Source: Actinomycetota bacterium
GTDB taxonomy: Bacteria; Actinomycetota; Coriobacteriia; Anaerosomatales; JAUXNU01
Assembly: GCA_030682655.1 (NCBI GenBank)
Contig: JAUXNU010000137.1
Coordinates: forward strand, 1-49,764
Direction of reading: 5' to 3'
DNA length: 49,764 nt
The notes under the pieces are model-generated. The model ran no database searches. It saw only the letters and a program-made list of their open reading frames with translations, and was not told the DNA's origin. Shown here in pieces: positions 1 to 9,077 of the stretch. Made by a program: the position numbers and the translations under genes. Positions within the stretch are counted from its first letter, which is position 1; the number at the start of each line of letters is the position of its first letter.

Positions 1-1
1 C

Positions 2-2050
2 ATCACGACGATCCACACCGCTCCGGCAAGCCAGGAGTGCGTCGACTGCCACGAGACGGCCGACGTCCGCACCATCCACGGCGCGACCCAGGCCGCCTCG
101 TGCGTGGTCTGCCACGACGGGCGCACGCTGCCCGCGACGACCCAGTGCACGAACTGCCACGCCTACTCGCCGGTCGACACGAAGCACTACCCGACCGCAC
201 CGCATCTGGCGGTCACCGCTTCGGGCTGCAGCAACTGTCACAGCCTCGACCTCAAGACAGAGCACTTCAAGTCCTCGGCAGGGCCGGTCTCATGCGTCCA
301 GTGCCACGAGACCTACGTGGACGCCTTCACGGCACCTTGGGACAAGAGCTGTGAGAAGTGCCATCCGACGAAGCACGGACAGCAGCAGAACAAACACCGA
401 TCCACGCGCACCGACTGCGCCGGAAGCGGATGCCACGTCGTCACCGATGTGGCAGCAATACACAGCGCTCTGGCGGATGGCGGGTGCAGCGCGTGCCACA
501 AGAGCGCGACCTCGCCTGCCACGACGACCGACTGCGGAGCTGCCGGATGTCATCCGACCGCCACTCCGGGACACCACGAGTCACACAATGCAGCGACCTA
601 CAACCCGACAGGGTGCAAGGGCTGTCACTTCATGTACCTGGATGATGAGCACATCAAGCTCGGGATGACCTGCGACACGTGCCACAAGTCCACGAACACG
701 CTCGTGAAGAGCGCAATCGCGAACCGCGACCGAAAGTGCCTCACTTGCCATCCGACCTCGCCGCACAACCAGCGCCAGGCCTACGAATTCGCTCCCGGCA
801 ATGCGTCGATGCACAGGGTGAGCGCTGACCTGCCCGGCATGCGGTCGACCTTCTACGTGAATGGCGGGACGTACACCTGGTCGCTCCCGCCTGCGAGTAG
901 TTTCCTCAAGACGGGCTACGCGATCAACTCGATGGTCACGTGCGACTCTTGCCACACATACAGCGGCGCAGACGGACCGCACGGCGCTGCGATGAAGGTG
1001 AACATCGACCCTGCTTATCCCACTGTTTGGACGAGTTCAAAGCTCACGCGCTCAGGCAATGGCATGAACCCGTCGACGATCATCTGTGCCAAGTGCCATA
1101 CGAACCTGGGCAGCTCAAATGGCGTCCACAACGACGGCCATCACGCGGGCGACTACTGCAATTCCTGCCACGTGAGCATCCCGCACGGCTGGGGCCGCCC
1201 ACGGCTTATCGGCTACACGACCGACCCGGCTCCCTACAAGGCCCGGTCCGGCGGACTGATTGCCATGAAGCTCAAGAACTACTCGTACTCGTCGGGTTGG
1301 AACGAGAGTGACTGCTACGCGGGTTGCGACGACCACGAGAAGACGGTCAGTCCCATCTGGCCGAATTCCGGCACCGGGACTCCTCCTCCCACGACGGGCA
1401 CTGTGACCGGGCGCATCACGGATGCAGCCACCGGTGCGAACCTGTCCGGAGCAAGCGTGTCGCTCTCTAGCGGAGCCACGGGCACAAGCGGCAGCGATGG
1501 CATGTACACGCTCACGAACGTCATTGCGGGCACGTACACCATGACCGTCAGCAAGAGCGGCTACGCTACGAAGACGCAGAGCATCACGGTGAACGTCGGC
1601 CAGACGACTACCGCCAACGTTGCTCTGACTACGAGTGCTTCCGGTGGGAATCTTGCCCTCGGCAAGACGTTCACAGCTTCACGCTTCGAGAGCTCGACCT
1701 ACGCCCCGAACAAGGCCGGAGATGGTGACTCGGCAACGTACTGGTGGTCCAGGCGCGACGGCAAGAAGGACGACACCGAATGGCTGCGGGTCGATCTTGG
1801 TTCTAGCCTGAGCGTCTCGAGCGCCGAGATCCAGTGGTTCGGCGACTACTTTGCCAAGGAGTTCCGCGTCCACACCTCGACGGACGGTTCCACTTGGGTG
1901 AAGGTCTACGAGACGAGTTCGGGCTCGAGCGGCACGAAGACCGTCACGTTCAGCTCGCGTATGGCGCGGTATGTGAGAGTTGAGTGCCGTCGGACCGGCA
2001 ACGATCGCGACACCGGATATGGTATCGCGGAGCTGCGGGTCTTCAAGTAG
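2..2050 (+). CDS. Multihaem c-type cytochrome with C-terminal discoidin domain (5-prime partial)
   Basis: The frame is open from the first base, so the start lies upstream of the window. The visible part holds 15 haem-binding motifs. Thirteen are CXXCH (CVDCH, CVVCH, CTNCH, CSNCH and others) and two are CX4CH (CAGSGCH, CGAAGCH). After the haem region, at about 1390-1635, comes a carboxypeptidase-regulatory-like beta-sandwich (GTVTGRITDAATG, then DGMYTLTNVIAGTYT). It is followed by an F5/8 type C (discoidin) domain at about 1645-2047, from NLALGKTF to GIAELRVF. Discoidin domains bind sugars or surfaces, so an extracellular, cell-surface or matrix-attached electron carrier is likely (inference). 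It leads a block of further cytochromes on the same strand. Redox partner and substrate cannot be read from the sequence. Confidence 0.9.
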   Translation: MTTIHTAPASQECVDCHETADVRTIHGATQAASCVVCHDGRTLPATTQCTNCHAYSPVDTKHYPTAPHLAVTASGCSNCHSLDLKTEHFKSSAGPVSCVQCHETYVDAFTAPWDKSCEKCHPTKHGQQQNKHRSTRTDCAGSGCHVVTDVAAIHSALADGGCSACHKSATSPATTTDCGAAGCHPTATPGHHESHNAATYNPTGCKGCHFMYLDDEHIKLGMTCDTCHKSTNTLVKSAIANRDRKCLTCHPTSPHNQRQAYEFAPGNASMHRVSADLPGMRSTFYVNGGTYTWSLPPASSFLKTGYAINSMVTCDSCHTYSGADGPHGAAMKVNIDPAYPTVWTSSKLTRSGNGMNPSTIICAKCHTNLGSSNGVHNDGHHAGDYCNSCHVSIPHGWGRPRLIGYTTDPAPYKARSGGLIAMKLKNYSYSSGWNESDCYAGCDDHEKTVSPIWPNSGTGTPPPTTGTVTGRITDAATGANLSGASVSLSSGATGTSGSDGMYTLTNVIAGTYTMTVSKSGYATKTQSITVNVGQTTTANVALTTSASGGNLALGKTFTASRFESSTYAPNKAGDGDSATYWWSRRDGKKDDTEWLRVDLGSSLSVSSAEIQWFGDYFAKEFRVHTSTDGSTWVKVYETSSGSSGTKTVTFSSRMARYVRVECRRTGNDRDTGYGIAELRVFK

Positions 2051-2094
2051 GGCGATAGGTCAACGGTAGGAGGGCTTCCCTGCCTCTTGCACGA

Positions 2095-2127
2095 ACGTGG
2101 GGTCGGCAGCAGTTGTCGGCCCCACGT
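2095..2127 (+). terminator. Hairpin after the discoidin cytochrome
   Basis: A 13-bp stem with two G-U pairs (arms 2095-2107 and 2115-2127, loop AGCAGTT) lies 45 bp after the stop of the first cytochrome. The following bases are not T-rich, so this would be a weak or non-canonical terminator. Such T-poor stems recur in this window. Confidence 0.5.
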
Positions 2128-2325
2128 GACGTTTGCAGGGTTCTCTCGCCGACTCCGTGGCATCTCGGGCTTCCGTTTCGGCTCGTCCGAAGCCGCTGTT
2201 CTTGTCTTAATGCTGCTTCAACGAGCGGCTGCCGCATGATAGACTGAATGCGGCGTCCTCCGCGTCCGCGAAGCGAGGAATTGAGGCGGACGGCGCTTTG
2301 TGCTGGACCCAGGAGGAGCCCGGTC

Positions 2326-3771
2326 TTGACCGATCCGGAGGTCGTCATCGACGACATCGAAGCAATCATCGGCGATGATGCGCAAGGCGGCCGCAAGCGG
2401 CGCTCCAAGCGAACGCTGCTTCTGTTGCTCCTGCTTCTGCTCTGCGGGATAACGTCGATTCTCGACGTCTGGGTCGCGCGCGAACCCAACCGGGCGCGCT
2501 TCGTTACCCGCAACCTCGAATGCCTCCAGTGCCATACGGAGCTCATCCCTGACTTCTCCAAGTCCGCGGTGCACAACCCGTTCATGCTCAAGCAGTGCAC
2601 GGTTTGTCACACTCCGCACGGCAAGGAGGTCGAGCGTACGACGCTCGCGGGGGCGTCCCGCACGTGGAAGCGCGCCCGCACGCTCATCGAATGGTTGCCG
2701 CTGAAATGGATCATCAGCGCATACGACAGTGTCGCCGGAGTGACGGACACGGATTCGGGCGGCGAGGTCATCGGGAAGCAGACCGAGCAGCTCAAGGACT
2801 CCGAGTCCCATCTCGTCGCACCCGAGACCGAGCTGTGCTGGATCTGCCATGGTGATCTGGGTCCGAAGCTCTCGATGTCCTACCAGCACGCGCCGTTCTC
2901 GGGCGGCTTCTGCACGGACTGCCACGACCCGCATGCCTCGGACTTCCGGGCTTTGCTCAATCAAGATGAGCGCGACTTGTGCGTCACCTGTCACCCGATA
3001 GGCCCCGAGCTCGCTCGCAAGCAGGTGCACCCACCTGTCGAAGGCAGGTTCTGCACGAACTGCCACGATCCCCACGCTTCGGACTGGCGCGGGATTCTCG
3101 TGGCGCGGCAGAGAGAGCTGTGCTTCCGCTGCCACCCGACGGTCGCGCTGCTCAGCCTCAAGGCCGTGCAGCACAACCCGTTCCTCTACGACAACTGCAC
3201 GGGATGCCACGAGCCGCATGGCTCGGACTACATTCCGTTGCTCATCGCGAACCAACCCGGTCTCTGCTACATGTGCCATCCGGGGATACGGAACGACTTC
3301 CTCAAGAAGAGCCATCATCCGGTCGACACACTCAAGCTCAACTGCGCCGACTGCCACAACCCGCACGCGGCTGACTACAAGGCGCTGCTCATCGCCGAGG
3401 ACAACAAGCTGTGCTACGTCTGTCACGCCGTGGCGATCAAGGCGACCTATGAGAAATCCGCGCACGTGGATACACTGTGTATCGAGTGCCATACGCCCCA
3501 CGGCTCGGAGTTCGCTCCCATACTCCAGGAGCCGCATCCGGAACTCTGTTTCAACTGTCATCCGTGGGCTCGCAACAAGAACAACCACCCGTACCGCCCC
3601 GACCTCTACTACGACACCTACGCACGCAAGCGAATGACATGCGTGTCAACGTGCCATGATCCGCACGGAACGCTGTATCCAAAGATGATCCAGCTCCCGT
3701 ACGGCGTGAAAGGGTATGGCCACGACAATCTGTGTCTCGCATGTCACAAGGGAGTCGGGAAGACATTCTGA
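2326..3771 (+). CDS. Membrane-anchored 15-haem cytochrome, doubled-CXXCH type
   Basis: The chosen start is TTG 2326, preceded by AGGAGG at 2311-2316 (9-nt spacer). The in-frame ATG at 2248 would add an arginine-rich leader with no ribosome site. An N-terminal membrane segment (nine leucines, then CGITSILDVWV) at about residues 25-43 anchors the protein. Outside it lie 15 haem motifs: 14 CXXCH and one CX3CH (CVSTCH). They alternate in the paired pattern of the doubled-CXXCH family, with repeated C-x-x-C-H-(D/E/N/T)-P-H-(A/G)-(S/A/K)-(D/E) units such as CTDCHDPHASD and CTNCHDPHASD. This predicts a long wire-like relay outside the membrane. It sits between other cytochromes on the same strand. 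Function beyond electron transfer is inference. Confidence 0.9.
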   Translation: MTDPEVVIDDIEAIIGDDAQGGRKRRSKRTLLLLLLLLLCGITSILDVWVAREPNRARFVTRNLECLQCHTELIPDFSKSAVHNPFMLKQCTVCHTPHGKEVERTTLAGASRTWKRARTLIEWLPLKWIISAYDSVAGVTDTDSGGEVIGKQTEQLKDSESHLVAPETELCWICHGDLGPKLSMSYQHAPFSGGFCTDCHDPHASDFRALLNQDERDLCVTCHPIGPELARKQVHPPVEGRFCTNCHDPHASDWRGILVARQRELCFRCHPTVALLSLKAVQHNPFLYDNCTGCHEPHGSDYIPLLIANQPGLCYMCHPGIRNDFLKKSHHPVDTLKLNCADCHNPHAADYKALLIAEDNKLCYVCHAVAIKATYEKSAHVDTLCIECHTPHGSEFAPILQEPHPELCFNCHPWARNKNNHPYRPDLYYDTYARKRMTCVSTCHDPHGTLYPKMIQLPYGVKGYGHDNLCLACHKGVGKTF

Positions 3772-3820
3772 TCTGCAGCGACCATCTTGCACGTGTACCC
3801 CACGAAGGGTGTGACCCCGC

Positions 3821-4966
3821 GTGACCCGCATCTCGTTCGATGGTTGGAAGGATCCGGCCAGACGTTCCCGCTACGTCATCTGGACAGGCGTCAGCGTGCT
3901 CGTGCTCGCGGCGGTTGTTGTTGTCGCGCTCGGGGTGACCTCGACCTACTGGTTCTGCGCCAACGGTTGCCACAAGGTGCAGGACGACACGATCACCGCA
4001 TACAATCGCTCGTCCCACTCGGAGATATCGTGCATGTCCTGCCACATGCCCGCGAATTCGGGGCCGGTGACGTTCCTGCTCCACAAGGCCACGGCGCTCG
4101 GTGAGCTGTATCTCACGGTGACTGGCGGCTACGAGCTCCCGCTCAACGGGGAGTCGGCCGTGGCGCTCGAGATGCCCTCGGCGCAGTGTACGCAGTGCCA
4201 CAAGGAAGATCGCGTCGCTACGCCCTCGGCCGGGATCATCATCGACCACGCCGTTCACGCCGAGAACGAGGTCACGTGCACCATCTGCCACAACCGCGTC
4301 GCGCATCGCGAGGACTTCGATCTCGAACTCACTGACCCCAAGACGGGCGAGCCCAGCCGCAAGCACGACGACTTCATGGAGATGACAGCCTGCTTCCGCT
4401 GCCACAGCCTCGAGAAGGACGCCCGGGCGCCGGGTGCGTGCTTGGCGTGTCACTCGGCCGACTTCGAACTCAAGCCGGCGAACCACTTCGAGCCTGGCTT
4501 CTACCAGCTTGGCGGCGAATCCGAAGGTCACACGAAGCTTGCGAACGCGGCCCTTGCCGCAACCGGCGAACCCACGGCCACGGCCGAACCAACGGCGGCA
4601 CCCGTTGCGCACGAGGAAGGTGAGCTGCCCACTGTCTCGAGCATCTTCTACTGCGAGACCTGCCACGCCAAGGAGTTCTGTACGAATTGCCATGGGCTCC
4701 CCATGCCACACCCGACGGACTTCAAAGAGGGCCACGGCGGATTGGGCAAGAGCAAGCCCAAAGTCTGTGCGAACTGTCATGCGACCGGCGGAGAGAGCAC
4801 GCAGGGTCTCGAGTTCTGCAATTCCTGCCACCACCCCGAGAAAGACCCGCTCAGGTCGTGGATCAGCCAGCACTTCGTAGTCGTGCGAGAGAAGGGCGCC
4901 CAGTCTTGCTTCGATTGCCACAATCCGACATACTGCGCCGAATGCCACGTCAGGTCCATCCAGTAG
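3821..4966 (+). CDS. NapC/NirT-like membrane-anchored 12-haem cytochrome
   Basis: The start is GTG 3821, with GAAGGG about 10 nt upstream. One membrane segment (about residues 18-42, VSVLVLAAVVVVALGVTS) is followed at once by CANGCH (CX3CH) and CMSCHMP. That spacing is typical of the NapC/NirT/NrfH quinol-oxidising family. Twelve haem motifs are present in total, including CTQCH, CTICH, CFRCH, CLACH, CTNCH and CAECH. A low-complexity TAEPTAAP linker divides the protein near residue 250. The motif CHGLPMPHP recurs in the cytochromes at 8130 and 9074. The likely role is passing electrons from menaquinol to the large relay cytochromes nearby (inference). At 381 residues it is about twice the length of a tetrahaem NapC. 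Confidence 0.88.
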   Translation: MTRISFDGWKDPARRSRYVIWTGVSVLVLAAVVVVALGVTSTYWFCANGCHKVQDDTITAYNRSSHSEISCMSCHMPANSGPVTFLLHKATALGELYLTVTGGYELPLNGESAVALEMPSAQCTQCHKEDRVATPSAGIIIDHAVHAENEVTCTICHNRVAHREDFDLELTDPKTGEPSRKHDDFMEMTACFRCHSLEKDARAPGACLACHSADFELKPANHFEPGFYQLGGESEGHTKLANAALAATGEPTATAEPTAAPVAHEEGELPTVSSIFYCETCHAKEFCTNCHGLPMPHPTDFKEGHGGLGKSKPKVCANCHATGGESTQGLEFCNSCHHPEKDPLRSWISQHFVVVREKGAQSCFDCHNPTYCAECHVRSIQ

Positions 4967-5029
4967 GAGGGTTCGCCGTGATAGCGTCCGGTATCCTCTT
5001 CCGTGTCATGAATACCGAAAGGCCCTGCC

Positions 5030-5683
5030 ATGTCTACTGACCCGCGCGAACGCCAGGTGCGGCGCCTGTTCTTTGCTGCGAGCGTCCTGATCATCATCGT
5101 GCTCGTGACCGTTGCGGCCGGCGCCTGGTACCTGCTTGCCGCGCGGGCTCCACGGACCCAACTCGAATCCGACCTCGTAGCGGCGCGCGCGGCGGTGCAG
5201 TCCAAGCCGCAGGACCCCATCGCGCACGAGGACATGTCGTTCGTCTACGTCCGCATGGGACGGCAGAGCTCGGCCATCGATGAAATGAAGACGGCCGTGA
5301 AACTCGCACCCGACAACCCTCGCATAAGGACGAATCTCGCCTTGCTGTACGGTCGCTACGAAATGCACGAGGAGGCGATTGCTGCCGCCAAGGACGCGAT
5401 CAAGCTCTACGATCGGGCAGCGCCGGCCTACTTCGTCCTGGGGAAGAGCTACGAAGCCCTCGGAAACCTCACCGAGGCGCGCAAGGCACTCGAGCGGGCA
5501 GTCGAACTTGAGTCCGCCGACGCAGATTCCCGTTTCGCTCTCGGCCAGGTGCTTCTCGACCTGGGCAAGACCAAGGAAGCCGCCGAGCAGTTCAAGATCG
5601 TCAAATCGCAGGTGGCGGAGTATCCGGGCATCGATGAAGCGCTCGCCAAAGCCGGCGTCGAAGCTGCGGACACCGCCAAGTGA
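5030..5683 (+). CDS. Membrane-anchored TPR protein
   Basis: The protein has 217 residues. One N-terminal membrane segment (about residues 13-35, LFFAASVLIIIVLVTVAAG) is followed by roughly four tetratricopeptide repeats. These start near AHEDMSFVYVRMG, IRTNLALLYGRYE, AYFVLGKSYEALG and SRFALGQVLLDLG. TPR proteins scaffold protein assemblies and often accompany cytochrome maturation or cytochrome complexes. The gene sits inside the cytochrome block and its stop lies 17 nt before the chosen start of the NHL gene, so the two are probably cotranscribed. A role in holding the cytochrome assembly together is inference. The ribosome site is weak (AAAGG). Confidence 0.85.
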   Translation: MSTDPRERQVRRLFFAASVLIIIVLVTVAAGAWYLLAARAPRTQLESDLVAARAAVQSKPQDPIAHEDMSFVYVRMGRQSSAIDEMKTAVKLAPDNPRIRTNLALLYGRYEMHEEAIAAAKDAIKLYDRAAPAYFVLGKSYEALGNLTEARKALERAVELESADADSRFALGQVLLDLGKTKEAAEQFKIVKSQVAEYPGIDEALAKAGVEAADTAK

Positions 5684-5700
5684 CCATGAAGGAGCACAGC

Positions 5701-6918
5701 GTGTCGGATTTCGACGGAATAGGGACCATCGAACAGGATCGTGCCGCCGACGAGGACAAGCGTCTCAACAGGCAGCGTCGCGCCCTCCTTGCTGTTGTCG
5801 TTCTGCTGCTTCTGATCCTCTGCGGCACGATGTCGGTGTTCTTCTACCTCGCCCGCCCCATCCAGTCCGTCGATCAGCCTCCTGCCGAGGAGGGGTGGAC
5901 CTTCAAGACGTCCATAACGTCGTGGGGAGCAGGACCGTCCGACCAGCTGCTAAAGCCCCAGGGAGCTGCATACGGCCCGAACGACGAACTGGTAGTCAGC
6001 GACTACAACGTGCGTCCGCGTATCCTGGTCTTCAAGAAGGGAGATAACGTTCCGGACCTCGTGTTCGGGGAGTTCGGCAGCGAGCCCGGGCAAATCGGTG
6101 GTTCGTGGTCCCTGGCGGTTGATTCGCAGGGAAACATCTACTCTGCGGACAACCGCAACTCACGTGTGCAGGTGTGGAACGCGCTCGGGGAGCGCTTGAG
6201 GGAGATTCCGGCGCGTCACCCACAGACCGTCCGAGTAGTGGACGACGCCCTGTACGTGGGCGAACAGGGATCGGTGGCAGTCTTCTCACTGGAAGGCGAC
6301 TTGATCGATCGCTTCGGTGAGTTCGGACGCAAGGAAGGCCAGTTCGATCGCATATCCGGTCTCGACGTCGACGCCGATGGAAGTATCTACGTGGCGGACG
6401 GCCCGCTGAACCGTGTGCAGAAGCTCGACAAGGCCGGCAAAGTAGTCTGGGTTGCAGGTACTGTGCCGACGAGTATGAACGAACGCGAGCGCCTGTTCGA
6501 CTTCGCAGCCGATGTGCGGCTTGCGGGAGACGGGAACCTCTATGTTCTCGAGGGCCTTCGCAGCCGCGTGGCCGTCGTCGATCCCAAGACCGGCAAGGTG
6601 CTCAGGACCCTTGGCGAGCGTGGGCAGGAAGACGGGCAACTACTGCAGCCCAAGCAGCTGGCGCTGGACTCCACGGGTCTGACCCTCGCGGTCACGGACA
6701 CGTTCAACGACCGCGTGCAGATCGTATACCTGGGTTCAGAGTCTCTTCTCGACCGCCTTGCCGGGCCGCGCCGCGTGGGCGAGTGGCAATCGTGGTTCAG
6801 CCCGCTCACAGTATGCGGTATCCCGCTGGCCCTGATTCTTCTCATAATCATCCTCGTATTTGTGTCAGATCGTGTTGCACGTGCCCGGAGAGACGGGTAC
6901 AATTCTGATGGAAGCTAA
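5701..6918 (+). CDS. Membrane-anchored NHL-repeat beta-propeller protein
   Basis: GTG 5701 is preferred because AAGGAG lies at 5689-5694. In-frame GTG 5680 and ATG 5686 would overlap the previous stop region and lack a ribosome site. The 405-residue product has a membrane segment near residues 28-48 and another at the C-terminus (GIPLALILLIIILVFVSD), so the propeller is tethered at both ends. Between them are NHL-type blades with recurring G-x-I-Y-V-A-D-x-x-N-x-R-V-Q patterns (SIYVADGPLNRVQK, TLAVTDTFNDRVQI). NHL proteins occur in several cytochrome gene clusters and are thought to mediate protein contact. No enzyme residues are evident. It probably acts with the adjacent TPR protein and cytochromes (inference). 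Confidence 0.88.
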   Translation: MSDFDGIGTIEQDRAADEDKRLNRQRRALLAVVVLLLLILCGTMSVFFYLARPIQSVDQPPAEEGWTFKTSITSWGAGPSDQLLKPQGAAYGPNDELVVSDYNVRPRILVFKKGDNVPDLVFGEFGSEPGQIGGSWSLAVDSQGNIYSADNRNSRVQVWNALGERLREIPARHPQTVRVVDDALYVGEQGSVAVFSLEGDLIDRFGEFGRKEGQFDRISGLDVDADGSIYVADGPLNRVQKLDKAGKVVWVAGTVPTSMNERERLFDFAADVRLAGDGNLYVLEGLRSRVAVVDPKTGKVLRTLGERGQEDGQLLQPKQLALDSTGLTLAVTDTFNDRVQIVYLGSESLLDRLAGPRRVGEWQSWFSPLTVCGIPLALILLIIILVFVSDRVARARRDGYNSDGS

Positions 6919-7013
6919 AGGCGCGGGGAAAGCGCCTTCGGCAAGGACTCATTGCTCGGCGCGTGAGCGCCGATAATAGCCATGAGTACATCAACGCGGA
7001 GGAGGTGAACTGC

Positions 7014-7919
7014 ATGAGGAAATTTCTGTTCTTGGCCCTCGTGTTCGTTTTCGTGATGGCGTTTGCCGGCGTGGCTGTTGCCAACCCGGACAGCTGGAAC
7101 CCACCCGGCCCGACCTACCGTGACCCGGTGACCACTGGTGCGTCGCCCGATTCGCCGCACGGCAGCTATGCCACGACGAACGACGAGTGCGAGATTTGTC
7201 ACAGCCCCCACCAGGCCGGTACCGCTGGTAGCACGTACAAGTTGCTGCGCGGCAACAACGCCGCGTCTGCGTGCGACTACTGTCATGCCAACGGTGGCAA
7301 GGCCGGAAGCCCGTACATCGTCTATGTCGTTGGCGGCGTGAACAAGATCAACGACCTGAACGGGCACGAGATCGACGCGTATACCGGTGAGGTGCCGGAC
7401 GATCTCACCAACGGCGTCGACACGGTTATCGGGGCGACACTTGACTGCTTCGACTGCCACTCGGTCCACGGTGCGCGCACGCTCACCACCGCTCAGTTTG
7501 GCGGCAGCGTCAACGGTCTGACCGCACTTCAGCTGCCGACCGCCGCGATCCTCAAAAGGGCTCCGGGTGGGGGAGCTAATGCGACCAACATCAACGAGTG
7601 GTGCGATTCCTGCCACACGGCCAACCTGGTGACGGTCATCGACGGCATATCGCACTACATGGGTACCCGCGGTGCAGTCCTTTCCACTCGCGGCAACATC
7701 GAGCTGGCAACCGTCGACTCGGACGACTGTTCGGATTGCCATAATCCTGATGGCATTACGGGCGACGACTACGTCTGGCCCCACAACAGCCGTGGTGAGG
7801 GTCTGATGGAGTGGACGTCGGCTGGCGGCGGTCCGGGTGTGGGTACTCCTGTTACCCGCGCTACCATGGACGCCAACTGCCTTGCGTGTCACAGCGGCAT
7901 CATCGGCAGCATCTACTAG
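7014..7919 (+). CDS. Secreted hexahaem cytochrome c
   Basis: The start is ATG 7014, with a strong GGAGGAGG at 6998-7005 (8-nt spacer). An upstream in-frame ATG at 6963 lacks this. The first 24 residues form a signal peptide ending AVANPDS, with probable cleavage after AVA. The roughly 280-residue mature protein has six CXXCH motifs: CEICH, CDYCH, CFDCH, CDSCH, CSDCH and CLACH. The haems are widely spaced with long glycine/threonine-rich segments, so it differs from the dense relay cytochromes around it. CEICHSPHQ resembles the opening haem of doubled-CXXCH proteins. A perfect terminator hairpin follows at once, so this gene probably ends an operon. Its strong ribosome site suggests abundant expression. 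Confidence 0.9.
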   Translation: MRKFLFLALVFVFVMAFAGVAVANPDSWNPPGPTYRDPVTTGASPDSPHGSYATTNDECEICHSPHQAGTAGSTYKLLRGNNAASACDYCHANGGKAGSPYIVYVVGGVNKINDLNGHEIDAYTGEVPDDLTNGVDTVIGATLDCFDCHSVHGARTLTTAQFGGSVNGLTALQLPTAAILKRAPGGGANATNINEWCDSCHTANLVTVIDGISHYMGTRGAVLSTRGNIELATVDSDDCSDCHNPDGITGDDYVWPHNSRGEGLMEWTSAGGGPGVGTPVTRATMDANCLACHSGIIGSIY

Positions 7920-7943
7920 GTCTTGCTCTGATATGTCGCATCT

Positions 7944-7972
7944 GTGGGGCCCCTCCTTGCGAGGGGCCCCAC
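7944..7972 (+). terminator. 12-bp perfect hairpin terminator
   Basis: A perfect 12-bp stem (7944-7955 with 7961-7972, loop CTTGC) starts 25 bp after the hexahaem cytochrome stop. The stem is very GC-rich and the following bases are only moderately T-rich. Confidence 0.7.
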
Positions 7973-8129
7973 TCCTTGTGGCCTGTTGCGCACTCCGTTC
8001 GTGCCGAATCTCCGGCCGCTCGGGAGTGATAGAATCGCTCGACGCGTCAATCCGTTCGCCAATCCTCACGGGACGGTCGTGGTGGAGGACCGCCAACACG
8101 AAGAGCTCCCGGACGGGGAGCCCAACAGC

Positions 8130-9077
8130 ATGAGTCTGTCATCGCCCCGGCGCCGCCGGTTGACGGTGGCTGCATACGCGCTTGTCGGCGTCCTGGCCCT
8201 TGTGCTCGTCGTCCTCGTTTCCGTCGGTATCGGCGGGGCAACCGGTGCCGGGTGCTCGTGGTGCCACCGCGAGCCCGCCCAGGTCACCGAGGAATCCTCC
8301 AGCGCGCATGCGGCCGTTGCCTGCGCGCGCTGCCACTCGTACGGCGCAACGGGCCGGGTCAGCCTGGGCGTGCACGGGATCAGCGCATCGGTGCCAGGTG
8401 TTGGCTCCTCGGCGGTTGGTCCGGTACGGCAGGGGGCCTGCCTGGACTGTCACAAGGACGTGCTCACACGTGTGTCCGAGGGAAATGGTCTGAGGATGGA
8501 CCACCGGACGTGCGTTGGGCCGCACGAATCGTGCGCCGGCTGTCACGGAGGGTCGCTACACGAAGCACTCGGCGGTCCGCCGCGCGTCGTGACCATGGAC
8601 GAGTGCCTGGTCTGCCACGTCTCGATCAACCGAACCGAAGGCTGCTCGCTGTGTCACGTCGGCCGCCGCGAGGACGCCGGGCTACCTACCCCGTGGAAGG
8701 TCACCCACGGCATGGAATGGGAGAAGACCCATGGTGCGGGGGATCTCAGCACGTGCCGCTATTGCCACTTCGAAAGCGATTCGTGCACGGGGTGTCACGT
8801 GGACATGCCACATCCCGATCGCTGGCCATCGCTCCACGGAAAGGGCGTGGACAAGGCCCGCGCCACGTGCACGCCGTGCCACCAGAACGCATTCTGCGAC
8901 AGCTGCCATGGGATGGACATGCCGCACCCGGCTGACTGGCTCCCGACCCACCCCAAGCACACCGACGGATACGAAGATCCGTTGTGTACCCGCTGCCACT
9001 TACGGGAGGACTGCACGGCCTGCCACGTGGCGCACACGCATCCGGGCAACATTCGGGGCAAGGAGGGTGCGCGGTGA
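8130..9077 (+). CDS. Membrane-anchored 12-haem cytochrome (CHGxxMPHP family)
   Basis: The chosen start is ATG 8130, with GGGGAG at 8115-8120. Longer in-frame options run back into the terminator region. The product has 315 residues. One membrane segment (about residues 10-34) leads directly into CSWCHREPA, a NapC-like arrangement. Twelve CXXCH motifs follow, including CARCH, CLDCH, CAGCH, CSLCH, CTGCH, CDSCH and CTACH. The motif CHGMDMPHP is shared with the proteins at 3821 and 9074, marking a paralogous set. The stop overlaps the start of the next cytochrome (GTGA), so the two are translationally coupled and probably work together. A quinol-to-periplasm or quinol-to-surface step is inferred from the architecture. 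Confidence 0.88.
   Translation: MSLSSPRRRRLTVAAYALVGVLALVLVVLVSVGIGGATGAGCSWCHREPAQVTEESSSAHAAVACARCHSYGATGRVSLGVHGISASVPGVGSSAVGPVRQGACLDCHKDVLTRVSEGNGLRMDHRTCVGPHESCAGCHGGSLHEALGGPPRVVTMDECLVCHVSINRTEGCSLCHVGRREDAGLPTPWKVTHGMEWEKTHGAGDLSTCRYCHFESDSCTGCHVDMPHPDRWPSLHGKGVDKARATCTPCHQNAFCDSCHGMDMPHPADWLPTHPKHTDGYEDPLCTRCHLREDCTACHVAHTHPGNIRGKEGAR

Noticed and set aside
2218-4948. Long reverse-strand frames opposite the cytochromes
   Set aside because: They are antisense of dense CXXCH genes, with no ribosome sites or domains.
6915-8099. 394-codon reverse frame
   Set aside because: It lies opposite the hexahaem cytochrome and crosses a strong terminator hairpin; no recognisable protein features.
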